The position numbers and the translations under genes are program-made. Positions 18,894-28,169 of a stretch of DNA of 64,000 nucleotides are shown one piece after another. Origin of the DNA: Flavobacterium sp. HJJ (GTDB lineage: Bacteria; Bacteroidota; Bacteroidia; Flavobacteriales; Flavobacteriaceae); contig NZ_JADKPR010000007.1 in the NCBI RefSeq assembly GCF_015351475.1, forward strand, positions 124,001-188,000, read 5' to 3'. The first letter of the stretch is position 1. Each line of letters starts with the position of its first letter. The notes beneath the pieces were generated by a model. It was not told the DNA's origin, did not search any database, and saw only the letters and a program-made list of their open reading frames with translations.

Positions 18894-20090
18894 TTAATTC
18901 TGCAGTAATTTATAAACCTGATTGGCAATTTCAATTTCCTCATCAGTAGGTATAACCAAAACTTTAGCTTTCGATTGCGGCAGATTAATTTCTCGGATAT
19001 CTTTGGAACGGATTTCATTTTTGTCAACATCCAATTCAATGCCAAAAAATTCCATATCGGTACAAACCAGCTTTCTCATATTTGCAGAATTTTCGCCGAT
19101 TCCTGCAGTAAAAACAATGGCATCCAAGCCATTCAAAGCCGCTGTATAGGAACCAATATATTTTTTGATTCGATACGCATTCATTGCCAATGCCAGCTGA
19201 CAGTCTTTATTTCCCTGCTCAGCATTCGATTCAATATCTCTTAAATCGCTATATCCTGTCAAACCAAGCATACCGCTTTGTTTTTGCAATAAAGTACTAA
19301 CTTCATCTACAGTATAATTGAGCGCTTTCATCATATAAAATAAAACCGATGAATCGATATCACCGCTTCGGGTTCCCATAATCAATCCGCTGATTGGAGT
19401 AAAGCCCATAGAAGTATCAATACATTTCCCGTCTTTCACAGCAGTAATACTGCAGCCGTTACCCAAATGGACTGTAATTATATTTTTGTGCGCTTTATTT
19501 GCTGCTTTTAGGTATTCTATTGCTTTTTCAGACACATACTTGTGCGATGTTCCATGAAAGCCATAAGCTCTGATTTTGTTCTCTTTTAAAAAATGCGAAG
19601 GAATGGCATATTTATAGGCAATCTCAGGCATTGTCTGATGAAAAGCAGTATCAAAAACAGCGATTTGTTTTGCTTCGGCAAAAATTTCCTCAGCAACAAT
19701 GATTCCTTGTAAATGCGCAGGATTGTGCAACGGAGCTATGTCGCATAAATTTTTTATTTCTTCCTTAACTTCTGGTGTAATCAAGGCTGTATTCGAAAAA
19801 GAACTGCCGCCATGCACCACTCTGTGTCCTACTGCTTCAATCTCTTTTGTACTTTTTATAACTCCTTTTTCGTCATCCATAAGCAATTGAGCTATTTTAT
19901 TAAGTCCAATTTTATGATTAGGGATTGGCAGGATTTCTTCTACTTTATCAGCTTTGGTTACATAACTAAAATTAGAAGTTTCCAAACCAATTCTGTCAAT
20001 CATTCCAGAGCAGATTACTTCGCCGGCTGGCATTTCAATTAATTGATATTTTATAGAAGAACTCCCTGAGTTTATTATTACTACTTTCAT
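18894..20090 (-). CDS. ackA: Acetate kinase
   Basis: Acetate kinase interconverts acetyl phosphate plus ADP with acetate plus ATP in the cytoplasm. The 398-residue length and signatures are standard: VVIINSGSSSIKYQLI at the N-terminus (phosphate 1), GHRVVHGG near residue 87, HLGNGCSITAVKDGK near 207 (phosphate 2), MGTRSGDIDSS near 240 and AGIGENS near 330. It follows pta by 76 bases in the same direction, the usual pta-ackA pair for substrate-level ATP formation and acetate overflow. Between them is a palindromic repeat, not a promoter that I can recognise. Confidence 0.97.
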   Translation of the reverse strand: MKVVIINSGSSSIKYQLIEMPAGEVICSGMIDRIGLETSNFSYVTKADKVEEILPIPNHKIGLNKIAQLLMDDEKGVIKSTKEIEAVGHRVVHGGSSFSNTALITPEVKEEIKNLCDIAPLHNPAHLQGIIVAEEIFAEAKQIAVFDTAFHQTMPEIAYKYAIPSHFLKENKIRAYGFHGTSHKYVSEKAIEYLKAANKAHKNIITVHLGNGCSITAVKDGKCIDTSMGFTPISGLIMGTRSGDIDSSVLFYMMKALNYTVDEVSTLLQKQSGMLGLTGYSDLRDIESNAEQGNKDCQLALAMNAYRIKKYIGSYTAALNGLDAIVFTAGIGENSANMRKLVCTDMEFFGIELDVDKNEIRSKDIREINLPQSKAKVLVIPTDEEIEIANQVYKLLQN

Positions 20091-20111
20091 GTTTATATTT
20101 TGATGGTTAAC

Positions 20112-20160
20112 GGTTAATCGTTTATTTGTTTAATCGATTAAACGATTTAAACGATTAAAC
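20112..20160. repeat. Palindromic GATTAAAC-type repeat between pta and ackA
   Basis: The 16-base perfect palindrome GTTTAATCGATTAAAC lies at 20128-20143. It is nested in a larger inverted repeat of GGTTAATCGTTTA (20112-20124) with the ATTTAAACGATTAAAC end (20145-20160). The stretch fills most of the pta-ackA gap and repeats the word CGATTAAAC or its complement. It could fold in the mRNA and set the relative level of the two enzymes. Confidence 0.7.
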
Positions 20161-20166
20161 TTTTAT

Positions 20167-22260
20167 TTACAATCCCTGTGCCTGAATAGCTGTTATAACA
20201 ACTGTATTTATGATATCGTCAATGGTACAGCCACGGCTCAAATCATTTACCGGCTTATTTAACCCTTGCAACATTGGACCGATTGCCAATGCTCCAGTTT
20301 CTCTCTGTACGGCTTTGTAAGTATTGTTTCCTGTATTCAAATCAGGAAAAATCAATACACTGGCGTGACCTGCTACTTCAGAATTTGGCATTTTGCTTTG
20401 TCCTACTTCCAAATCGACAGCTGCATCGTATTGTATTGGTCCTTCAATTTTTAGATCTGGACGTTTTTGTTTTACAATCTCAGTCGCAGTTCTTACTTTT
20501 TCTACTTCATCCCCTTTTCCTGATGAACCAGATGAATAAGACAGCATCGCTATTTTTGGCTCTATTCCAAAACCGATACTTGAATCTGCGGATGAAATAG
20601 CAATTTCAGCTAATTGTTCAGCAGTAGGATTTGGATTGATTGCGCAGTCTCCAAAAACAGAAACGCGGTCTTCCAGACACATGAAAAATACTGATGATAC
20701 TACCGAAGAATTTGGTTTGGTTTTAATAAACTGTAACGCTGGTAAAATGGTATGCTGTGTCGTATGTGCAGCACCCGAAACCATTCCGTCTGCATGTCCT
20801 TTATACACCATCATGGTTCCAAAATAGGAAACATCTTCCATTAAGTCCCTAGCCATTCCAAGGGTAACGTTTTTGGCTTTACGCAATTCATAATACGTAT
20901 TTACATAATCATCATAATTTTCAGACTCGATTGGATTGATGATCGGTACTTTGGTAAAGTCAAAATCTAAACCTAATTCTGCCACTTTACTTTCTATTTG
21001 TTTTTTATTTCCAATAATAGAAATATCAACAACATCCATTGCTAACAGACGAGAAGCGGCAATAATAATTCTTTCATCACTTCCTTCAGGCAGAACGATA
21101 TGCTTTCTATGTGCTTTGGCTCTTTTCACCATGTTGTATTGGAACATTTTTGGTGTCATTCCTTCTGATTTGAAAGCATTAAATTTATCGATTAACGTAT
21201 CTAAATCAACATATTTGTCAAATGTATTTATCGAAGTTTCTATTTTTTGAATATTTTTAGCATAAATCTTTGGCTTAATATTCCCTATTTCATTGGCAAT
21301 ATGATAAGTACCTCTTTCTACTGTTATAATTGGCACTATAGATGAAAGACCTTCTATCAATTTCAAAATACTGTCTTCGGGTATTATATTTCCTGTCAGA
21401 ACAATCCCCGAAACTGTAGGGTAATTAGCCGATTCATTTGCCTGCAATGCTCCAAGAATAATATCGGCTCTGTCTCCCGGAACGATAACAAGTGCATTCT
21501 CTTTTAGATGCAGCAAGTAATTACGTAACTGCATTGCTCCAATACTATAATTACCAATCTGATTGTTTAAATACTCTTGACCAAACAATACTTTGGCATC
21601 CAATGCTTCAACAATTTCCTGTATTGTAGGATTGCTCAAACTGCCAATTAATGGGATGGAATTGATAAGAACTGAGGGCGGTAAACTTTTCTGCAGTGCC
21701 GTTGAAACCAATTCTAAATTCTGAGGTTGCACTTTATTCGCAATAACTGCCAAAACTTCAACTTCTTTTATTTTAAATGAATTATAAGCTAAATTCAAAT
21801 TATCAACTAATTCCTCCAGAGTTTTTCCTTTTCCCGAACCTACAATAATAGTTGGGACGCCAAGATTTTTAGCAATCAGCACATTCATGTCCAGCTCAAT
21901 AACTGTCCCTTCGCCTGTAAAACTGGTCCCTTCGACTAAAATAAAATCAAAACGGTCTTCGAGTTTTTTATATTTTTCAATAATTAAATCAACAACATCA
22001 CCTAATTTCCCGTTATTTTTTTTCTTGATTAATTTACTTTTTGTGATAGCATAAGCATCTTCATATTGAATATCCAAATCGAAATAGGATATAACCATCT
22101 CGATATGCGTATCTTTTTTTCCTTCTTCATAATCTTCAATAACTGGTCTGAAATAACCCACTTTTGCAGTTTTCCCCAACAGCATTCTCAATAACCCCAA
22201 GGTAATTATTGTTTTACCGCAATTTTCTTCAATCGTTGCGATATATATAGCTTTTTTCAT
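20167..22260 (-). CDS. pta: Phosphate acetyltransferase
   Basis: Phosphotransacetylase interconverts acetyl-CoA and acetyl phosphate. This is the long form, just under 700 residues: an N-terminal BioD-like P-loop domain (YIATIEENCGKT near residues 6-17), a DRTGG domain (about 210-320) and the C-terminal PTA_PTB catalytic domain (about 375-695; SSGSSGKGDEVEKVRTA and DLNTGNNTYKAVQR motifs). I chose the ATG at 22260, which has AGGG upstream; the in-frame GTG at 22266 is less likely. The matching ackA follows downstream. A possible -7 box TAATTTTG lies 41 bases upstream of the start. Confidence 0.96.
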   Translation of the reverse strand: MKKAIYIATIEENCGKTIITLGLLRMLLGKTAKVGYFRPVIEDYEEGKKDTHIEMVISYFDLDIQYEDAYAITKSKLIKKKNNGKLGDVVDLIIEKYKKLEDRFDFILVEGTSFTGEGTVIELDMNVLIAKNLGVPTIIVGSGKGKTLEELVDNLNLAYNSFKIKEVEVLAVIANKVQPQNLELVSTALQKSLPPSVLINSIPLIGSLSNPTIQEIVEALDAKVLFGQEYLNNQIGNYSIGAMQLRNYLLHLKENALVIVPGDRADIILGALQANESANYPTVSGIVLTGNIIPEDSILKLIEGLSSIVPIITVERGTYHIANEIGNIKPKIYAKNIQKIETSINTFDKYVDLDTLIDKFNAFKSEGMTPKMFQYNMVKRAKAHRKHIVLPEGSDERIIIAASRLLAMDVVDISIIGNKKQIESKVAELGLDFDFTKVPIINPIESENYDDYVNTYYELRKAKNVTLGMARDLMEDVSYFGTMMVYKGHADGMVSGAAHTTQHTILPALQFIKTKPNSSVVSSVFFMCLEDRVSVFGDCAINPNPTAEQLAEIAISSADSSIGFGIEPKIAMLSYSSGSSGKGDEVEKVRTATEIVKQKRPDLKIEGPIQYDAAVDLEVGQSKMPNSEVAGHASVLIFPDLNTGNNTYKAVQRETGALAIGPMLQGLNKPVNDLSRGCTIDDIINTVVITAIQAQGL

Positions 22261-22300
22261 GTTCACCCTTTTAAAATTTTTATTCTTTTAAACACTTATG

Positions 22301-22308
22301 CAAAATTA
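22301..22308 (-). promoter_or_regulatory. Candidate Bacteroidota -7 promoter box for pta
   Basis: On the minus strand the bases read TAATTTTG, a match to TAnnTTTG, 41 bases ahead of the pta ATG. I see no TTG at the usual 17-23 base distance, so only the -7 element is supported. Confidence 0.35.
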
Positions 22309-22376
22309 TATCTTTAATTTCCTTCTAAATATGACCAAAATCAGGTTTAAATAATAAAGTTATTTATCTTATAGGA

Positions 22377-23447
22377 TTAAAACCAATTCCTTTTTTTAAA
22401 ATAAAAAACCATTCCGGCTACTGTCAAAACCATAAAACCGATTACAAAATAATAACCGTTTGGTTCCCGCAATTCGGGCATATTTTCAAAATTCATTCCA
22501 TATACTCCTACAATAAAAGTAAGCGGAATGAATACAACTGAAATAACTGTTAGTGTTTTCATAATTTCATTCATCTTGTGAGCCTGTGCTGCAAAAAAGA
22601 AATTAGAGGCACTTTCCAATGACCCCATATCCGATTCAATCTGCTCCAAAAGTTCTAAACATTTTTGATGCAGACGGGTAAAAAAACTAAAATTATCCGA
22701 TTCAATTTCATCAAAGACATTATCCTCTTTGATGCTTTTAATATCATACAAAGAATCCCTGAGCGGTATAATAGACCTTTTTAAGAAATTAAAATTATCC
22801 CTATGCTTTTCAATTTTTTCCAAAATGACAGGATCTGCACTATTTTTAGTACAATTAATTAGATCTTCAATTTTATCCTCTTCATCTTCAATTGTTATAT
22901 AGAAATTCCCAATAATGGCATCCAGCAGAATATACAATAGATAATCGGCTTTCTTAGTGCGCACAATTCCAGAATTGGTTCGAATGCGTTCGCGTATATG
23001 TGTAAAAAAATCGCTTCTCTTCTCTTGAAATGAAATCAAAATTCCTTTTTTTAACAAGAAACTAATTTGTTCAACCCTTATATCATCAGAGCTTTCCGAA
23101 GGTAACATCGATTTGATATTAAAAAACAAAACATCTTTCTCTTCTTCCAGTTTGGTTCTTTTACTGGTATTCAAAATATCTGCCAGCATAAAATTGTCAA
23201 TTTTGAAATAAGCTGCTACATCTTTAAGCAGATCAACATCATTTAATCCGTGAATATTTAACCAATTTATTTTAGTTAAATCAATATGCTTTTCCAAATT
23301 AGCAATAGTACCATTCTCATATTCATCCACAGAACAATCGTTATAAACGAACAATTGCATTTCGATTTCTTTGTTTCTATGTAAACCAGTATATTCAAGA
23401 TTATATGGCTGCAGTCGTCTTCCTTTCTTGTATTTAATCTTTCTCAT
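22377..23447 (-). CDS. corA: CorA family magnesium/cobalt transporter
   Basis: A homopentameric divalent cation channel of the inner membrane. The protein has 356 residues: a soluble N-terminal funnel domain, a long coiled stalk helix (about 190-290) and two C-terminal transmembrane helices. The selectivity signature GMN is at 317-319 (GVYGMNFENMPEL), right after the first transmembrane helix, and the basic tail KKRNWF ends the protein. It is a single gene flanked by non-coding gaps. Whether Mg2+ or Co2+ is the main substrate cannot be read from sequence. Confidence 0.95.
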   Translation of the reverse strand: MRKIKYKKGRRLQPYNLEYTGLHRNKEIEMQLFVYNDCSVDEYENGTIANLEKHIDLTKINWLNIHGLNDVDLLKDVAAYFKIDNFMLADILNTSKRTKLEEEKDVLFFNIKSMLPSESSDDIRVEQISFLLKKGILISFQEKRSDFFTHIRERIRTNSGIVRTKKADYLLYILLDAIIGNFYITIEDEEDKIEDLINCTKNSADPVILEKIEKHRDNFNFLKRSIIPLRDSLYDIKSIKEDNVFDEIESDNFSFFTRLHQKCLELLEQIESDMGSLESASNFFFAAQAHKMNEIMKTLTVISVVFIPLTFIVGVYGMNFENMPELREPNGYYFVIGFMVLTVAGMVFYFKKRNWF

Positions 23448-23624
23448 AAAATAATTTGTGTAGTAATATTACAAAAATCTTTTAAAATGAGAATTATTTT
23501 ACTAACCAATCATTCATTAAAATAACAAAACTATTTCCCCAAGTTTATTTAAAAATGATTTCATTTACAAAAAATAGTTATTTTTATAAGATTGATCATT
23601 TGAATAAAATTACACCAAAAAAGT

Positions 23625-24266
23625 ATGGCTAATAAAATTAATATTTCCATTCCAAAACCCTGTAAAGAAAATTGGAACGAAATGACATCTTCACAAAAAG
23701 GAAAATTTTGTGCTTCCTGCCAAAAGGATGTTATTGACTTTACTACTGCTTCCGACAGGGAAATATTGAACTATTATAATCAAAATTCGAAAATATGCGG
23801 CCGATTTACAAGCAGTCAACTTAATCACACTATCTTCATTCCAAAAGAAAAAAGTTCAATTTGGATGTTGGCAACCGCGTCAATAATTGCTTTCTTAGGA
23901 TTAGGAAGCCAAACCGCAAAGGCACAAGAATCTATTAAAACAGAACAAACAGACAAAAAACAATTGGATGATTCCACTACAGTCATTGAAGCTAAAGAAA
24001 AATCAATGTATCATGGAATTGTTTATGACGAAAATAAAAATCCAATACCAGGAGCAAATGTTATGGTTAAAGGAACCAAAATTATAACACAAACTGACTT
24101 CGATGGAAAATTTTCAATAAGTGCAAAAAAAGGAGATGTTTTAATATTCTCTTATATTGGTTATAATACTGTAGAATTTAAGATTAAAAATAATCCTGAA
24201 ATTACTATCACAATAAAACCAACTTTAATGATGCTGGGAGAAATTGTCATAATGAAAGAGGATTAA
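23625..24266 (+). CDS. Carboxypeptidase-like regulatory domain membrane protein with CxxC head
   Basis: A 213-residue protein of unknown role seen in this phylum. The N-terminal 60 residues carry a FCASC motif and a third Cys (KICGRF) that may bind metal; wording such as CKENWNEMTSSQKGKFC is typical of Bacteroidota proteins of this type. One hydrophobic segment follows (about 77-95). A carboxypeptidase-like regulatory beta-sandwich fills residues 125-205 (YHGIVYDENKNPIPGANVMVKG) and resembles the domain at the start of SusC. The likely topology is a cytoplasmic CxxC head and a periplasmic sandwich. It converges with the nuclease-like gene and shares its terminator. Confidence 0.75.
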   Translation: MANKINISIPKPCKENWNEMTSSQKGKFCASCQKDVIDFTTASDREILNYYNQNSKICGRFTSSQLNHTIFIPKEKSSIWMLATASIIAFLGLGSQTAKAQESIKTEQTDKKQLDDSTTVIEAKEKSMYHGIVYDENKNPIPGANVMVKGTKIITQTDFDGKFSISAKKGDVLIFSYIGYNTVEFKIKNNPEITITIKPTLMMLGEIVIMKED

Positions 24267-24283
24267 GCTTAGCTGGTCATATT

Positions 24284-24321
24284 AACAAAAAAACCGAGCA
24301 ATTACTGGCTCAGTTTTTTTG
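24284..24321. terminator. Bidirectional terminator between the CxxC protein and the nuclease-like gene
   Basis: Arms ACCGAGC (24293-24299) and GCTCAGT (24308-24314), one mismatch, with A-run before and T-run after. The right half overlaps the last codons of the minus-strand gene. The leading AACAAAAAAACCGAGC (24284-24299) nearly equals the sequence at 25897-25911 on the other side of the cassette. Confidence 0.75.
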
Positions 24322-24754
24322 GAACATATGGACAATATTTATTTTTTATAACTAAAAAATGACCATATTTTTTTGCGAAGTCTTGTTTTAAATTTCGAAT
24401 TTTCTGATCTGACAAAGGATTTCGTGAACTAACAATAAATCCAAATCTTTTCCCTTGTGGAATTTTAATCAAATCAGAATCAAAAATTTTAATAGTACTA
24501 ATAATTTGATCAACCGCAGTTTCAATATTTTTACCTTTTAATTCAACAAAGTAAAACTCATCATTTGAATGCCTTACAAATCCAAAGTCACACTTCTGAA
24601 CTTGTTGCGAAGCGATTAAACAATTATCAATCTTAATTCGCGTAAAAACTTCACGTGAATCAATCTCGAATTTCATTCCATTCTCAAATGCTATTTTACT
24701 TCTTGAACAACAATCTTGAAGTGCTGCAATCAACTCATCAAAATTAATGTGCAT
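24302..24754 (-). CDS. Small protein with PD-(D/E)XK-like motif, partner of the ATPase
   Basis: A 150-residue protein I do not recognise as a named family. The core resembles a restriction-endonuclease-like fold: D56 in KCDFGFV, a turn, then the strand FYFVELKGK giving E71-x-K73, followed by a helix (NIETAVDQIISTIKIF). That D-x14-ExK spacing fits a PD-(D/E)XK nuclease active site, but the match is by eye and could be chance. Its start overlaps the end of the ATPase gene by 11 bases, so the two are co-translated. I infer a nuclease effector working with the ATPase. Confidence 0.55.
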   Translation of the reverse strand: MHINFDELIAALQDCCSRSKIAFENGMKFEIDSREVFTRIKIDNCLIASQQVQKCDFGFVRHSNDEFYFVELKGKNIETAVDQIISTIKIFDSDLIKIPQGKRFGFIVSSRNPLSDQKIRNLKQDFAKKYGHFLVIKNKYCPYVPKKLSQ

Positions 24755-25865
24755 ATCGTAACTCTGTTAGTTTATCAAACTCTTCCGAAATAATATCCGA
24801 AACCCTGTCAATTGCATTTGTATCAATACTACGAAATTCTTCATTTTTGATGGAATATACTTTTCCATCATTTCGAACTTCATAAACTGAAATATCATTG
24901 TAATCTATCCATCTTCCTTCATAAACTATTTTACTTATATCATCTTTTAGTTCTTTATGCTCATTAAAAGTATTTTTTGCTAACATCAAAGTATCTAACG
25001 CTGAAAGAACATAAGGGCTATGAGTTGTAATTATTAATTTATGTTTTGTATTATTTATATTTTGTATCAAATAATCAATTAGTTTTTTTTGCTTTATCGG
25101 AAACAAATTTAACTCTGGCTCCTCTACTAAAAAATTTAATTCTGGTTTTAAAACTTCTAACCTTAATTCATACTTCAAGACCAAAAGAAGCGGTAATAGT
25201 GACTGAATTCCACTCGAAGCTTTATTTAATTGAAATTCACCTGTTAGATTATATATTAAAACTTCATTGTTTACATTAGCATAACCAAAACCAAAATCTT
25301 CAAATAACATATTTTGTTTTTCATTTTTTGCTAACTGATACCTTGCTGCAAAATTCTTAAAACAGATAGGGAGCGCAACATTGTTAGCCAATAAACCATA
25401 AATTGAAGACTCCACTGAAGAAATTAACATTCTTTCGGGAGGAAAATAAACTGTACTTCTTAAATTATAAATTTGTGCAAAAACATTTTTTATTTCCTCA
25501 TCTGGAAAATCTTTAAAGAAATCTTTATTAGATGAATTATTTTTTTCGAAATCATTTCTAATATTTAATATTTTCTTCTTTTCAATTACTACTAACAATT
25601 CAGGATTAGAATATTCAAAAAAAGAATCATCAATATCAAAATCAATATTATAGTTATTTAATTGATTATTTAAATCTAAGTCTTTTTCATAATTCGCTTT
25701 CTCGTACTTATTTTTTAATAGATTAGAAAAATCCCTAAAAATAGAAATCAACTTCGCCAAAACACTTTTTCCAGTAGAAGTATCTCCAATAAACACAACA
25801 TATTTAGTCAAATCTATTTCAGCTTCTTTTATTGGTCCAAAATTTTTAACTATTAACTTTTCCAT
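24744..25865 (-). CDS. AAA/ABC-type ATPase, AAA_15/AAA_21 (OLD-like) group
   Basis: A 373-residue ATPase with SMC/ABC-like architecture. Walker A is GDTSTGKS (27-34) after the strand KYVVFI. A variable helical insert covers about 45-200. A signature-like helix is NKASSGIQSLLPLL (214-227), Walker B is LNFLVEEPELNLFP (243-256) and the switch histidine is H282 in TTHSPYVLSAL. There is no Toprim domain at the C-terminus, unlike OLD nucleases; the partner gene next to it may supply the nuclease. This fits two-gene ATPase-effector modules of the kind found in phage defence (PARIS, Septu), but it matches none that I can name. Confidence 0.8.
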   Translation of the reverse strand: MEKLIVKNFGPIKEAEIDLTKYVVFIGDTSTGKSVLAKLISIFRDFSNLLKNKYEKANYEKDLDLNNQLNNYNIDFDIDDSFFEYSNPELLVVIEKKKILNIRNDFEKNNSSNKDFFKDFPDEEIKNVFAQIYNLRSTVYFPPERMLISSVESSIYGLLANNVALPICFKNFAARYQLAKNEKQNMLFEDFGFGYANVNNEVLIYNLTGEFQLNKASSGIQSLLPLLLVLKYELRLEVLKPELNFLVEEPELNLFPIKQKKLIDYLIQNINNTKHKLIITTHSPYVLSALDTLMLAKNTFNEHKELKDDISKIVYEGRWIDYNDISVYEVRNDGKVYSIKNEEFRSIDTNAIDRVSDIISEEFDKLTELRYAH

Positions 25866-25898
25866 CTTTTGTTTTTCTAATTACAATGTAAATATAAA

Positions 25899-25931
25899 CA
25901 AAAAACCGAGCCATTTTTAGCTCGGTTTTTA
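25899..25931 (-). terminator. Terminator after dnaK
   Basis: A perfect 7-bp stem, ACCGAGC (25905-25911) with GCTCGGT (25920-25926). On the minus strand T-runs follow. It lies 41 bases past the dnaK stop and 34 bases before the ATPase start, so dnaK and the cassette are transcribed separately. Confidence 0.88.
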
Positions 25932-25971
25932 TCTATAATCTAAAAGTCTATTCTCTTTTATCTAAAAAAGA

Positions 25972-27852
25972 TTATTTTACTTCTTCGAATTCAACGTCTT
26001 CAACATTGTCACCTTGCGACTGTGCTTGTGGCTCAGCAGCCTGACCTTGTTCTCCTTGAGCATACATTGCTTCAGTAGCTGTTTTCCAAGCTGCGTTCAC
26101 ATTGTCTAATCCTTTTTGGATAGCCTCAAGATCTTGAGATTGGTGAGCCATTCTCAATTCTGTTAAAGCGTACTCGATAGCTGTTTTGTTTTGGTCTGAA
26201 ATTTTATCTCCCAATTCTTTCAATTGACTTTCAGTTTGGAAAATAGTACTATCAGCTTCATTCAATTTTTCAGCTCTTTCTTTAGCTAATTTATCAGACT
26301 CAGCGTTAGCTTCAGCATCTTGTTTCATTCTTTCGATTTCTTCAGCAGTTAATCCAGAAGAAGCCTCGATACGGATATCGTGAGATTTACCAGTTCCTTT
26401 GTCAGTAGCAGTTACTTTGATGATACCATTAGCATCAATATCAAAAGCAACTTCGATTTGAGGAACTCCTCTTGGTGCTGGCGGAATACCGTCTAAGTGG
26501 AAACGACCGATAGTTTTGTTATCAGCAGCCATCGCTCTAGCTCCCTGTAATACGTGAAGCTCAACAGATGGCTGAGAATCAGAAGCAGTAGAGAATACCT
26601 GAGATTTTTTAGTTGGGATAGTAGTGTTAGCTTCGATAAGAACAGTCATTACACCACCCATAGTTTCGATACCTAAAGATAATGGAGTAACGTCAAGCAA
26701 CAATACATCTTTTACATCTCCAGAAAGAACTCCACCTTGAATAGCTGCTCCAATTGCAACAACTTCATCAGGGTTAACACCTTTAGATGCTTTTTTACCG
26801 AAGAATTTTTCAACTTCTTCAACGATTTTTGGGATACGTGTAGAACCACCAACCAAGATAACTTCGTCGATATCAGAAACAGATAAACCAGCATTTTTCA
26901 ACGCTTTAGCAACTGGTGCCATAGAACGTTTTACTAATGAATCTGTCAATTGCTCAAATTTAGCTCTTGATAATTTTTTTACTAAGTGTTTTGGTCCAGA
27001 AGCAGTAGCTGTTACGTATGGTAAGTTGATTTCAGTTTCAGCACCAGAAGACAATTCAATTTTTGCTTTCTCAGCAGCTTCTTTAATACGCTGTAATGAC
27101 ATTGGGTCCAGACGCAAATCGATACCTTCTTCAGCTTTAAATTCGTCAGCTAACCAGTCAATGATTTCGTGGTCAAAATCATCACCTCCTAAGTGAGTAT
27201 CACCGTCAGTTGACAATACTTCGAATACACCGTCTCCTAATTCAAGAACAGAGATATCAAAAGTACCTCCACCCAAATCGTAAACAGCAATTTTTTGATC
27301 AGTTCCTTTTTTGTCCAATCCATAAGCAAGTGCAGCTGCAGTTGGCTCATTGATGATACGCATAACTTTAAGACCAGCGATTTCACCAGCTTCTTTTGTA
27401 GCCTGACGCTGTGCATCGTTAAAGTAAGCAGGAACAGTAATAACCGCTTCAGTTACAGTTTGACCTAAATAGTCTTCAGCAGTTTTTTTCATTTTTTGAA
27501 GAGTCATTGCTGACAATTCCTGTGCAGTGTATAAACGGCCGTCAATATCAACACGTGGTGTATTGTTGTCACCTTTCACTACAGAATAAGGTACTCTTTT
27601 TGCTTCTTCAGTGATTTCAGCAAAAGTATGTCCCATAAAACGTTTAACAGAAGCAATAGTCTTAGTTGGATTAGTTACTGCTTGTCTTTTAGCAGGATCT
27701 CCCACTTTAATTTCTCCACCTTCAACAAAAGCGATGATAGATGGTGTAGTTCTTTTTCCTTCCGCGTTAGGGATAACAACTGCTTCATTACCTTCCATTA
27801 CAGAAACACAAGAGTTTGTAGTACCTAAATCAATTCCGATTATTTTACCCAT
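25972..27852 (-). CDS. dnaK: Molecular chaperone DnaK (Hsp70)
   Basis: Cytoplasmic ATP-dependent chaperone of 626 residues. The actin-like ATPase domain starts [17 protein letters not shown]; phosphate motif [16 protein letters not shown] lies near residue 195 and [10 protein letters not shown] near 340. The substrate-binding domain has [14 protein letters not shown] near 390, and the lid ends in the conserved Asp/Glu tail EDVEFEEVK. It stands alone; dnaJ and grpE are not adjacent. Its upstream region has a sigma-54-like promoter rather than a TAnnTTTG box. Confidence 0.98.
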   Translation of the reverse strand: MGKIIGIDLGTTNSCVSVMEGNEAVVIPNAEGKRTTPSIIAFVEGGEIKVGDPAKRQAVTNPTKTIASVKRFMGHTFAEITEEAKRVPYSVVKGDNNTPRVDIDGRLYTAQELSAMTLQKMKKTAEDYLGQTVTEAVITVPAYFNDAQRQATKEAGEIAGLKVMRIINEPTAAALAYGLDKKGTDQKIAVYDLGGGTFDISVLELGDGVFEVLSTDGDTHLGGDDFDHEIIDWLADEFKAEEGIDLRLDPMSLQRIKEAAEKAKIELSSGAETEINLPYVTATASGPKHLVKKLSRAKFEQLTDSLVKRSMAPVAKALKNAGLSVSDIDEVILVGGSTRIPKIVEEVEKFFGKKASKGVNPDEVVAIGAAIQGGVLSGDVKDVLLLDVTPLSLGIETMGGVMTVLIEANTTIPTKKSQVFSTASDSQPSVELHVLQGARAMAADNKTIGRFHLDGIPPAPRGVPQIEVAFDIDANGIIKVTATDKGTGKSHDIRIEASSGLTAEEIERMKQDAEANAESDKLAKERAEKLNEADSTIFQTESQLKELGDKISDQNKTAIEYALTELRMAHQSQDLEAIQKGLDNVNAAWKTATEAMYAQGEQGQAAEPQAQSQGDNVEDVEFEEVK

Positions 27853-27908
27853 TTTTAATATATTTAATTTTTATTATATACTTAGTTTCATAACTCGAAG
27901 ACTCAAAA

Positions 27909-27924
27909 GCAATCACTGTGCCAT
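27909..27924 (-). promoter_or_regulatory. Sigma-54-like -24/-12 promoter of dnaK
   Basis: On the minus strand the bases read TGGCACAGTGATTGCT. This matches the sigma-54 consensus TGGCAC-N5-TTGC, with GG and GC elements at the required 12-base offset. It is 57 bases ahead of the dnaK ATG, so a transcript from it would have a leader of about 45 bases. Confidence 0.65.
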
Positions 27925-27944
27925 TATAAAAAACAAAGTAAATT

Positions 27945-27991
27945 GTCAGTTTATAATAAATTTGGCATAAAACAGTATGACAAACTGACAT
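27945..27991 (-). promoter_or_regulatory. Inverted TGTCAGTTT sites upstream of the dnaK promoter
   Basis: TGTCAGTTT (27945-27953) and AAACTGACA (27983-27991) form a perfect 9-bp inverted repeat. Read toward dnaK, the distal arm is TGTCAGTTTGTCA, a direct repeat of TGTCA. It begins about 20 bases upstream of the -24 element, a fit for an enhancer-type activator site. GTCAG or CTGAC words recur at 28012, 28107 and 28142; the rest of the 317-base gap shows nothing else. Confidence 0.5.
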
Positions 27992-28169
27992 TTTGAGATT
28001 TATTTACCCCGTCAGTTCAATAAAACCAATACTAATTCAAAAAACAAACTGGCTTTAGCAAAATCATCACTTATTTTATAACTTAGTATCATCAAAAAAA
28101 ATTGTGTCAGCTTAATGACCGATTTATACAATCTAATTTAACTGACGTAATAACTATAAACAGCGGCAA

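Noticed and set aside
24302..25865. ATPase/nuclease pair as a named defence system (PARIS, Septu or retron type)
   Set aside because: The ATPase has no Toprim and the partner is not HNH or DUF4435, so no named system fits.
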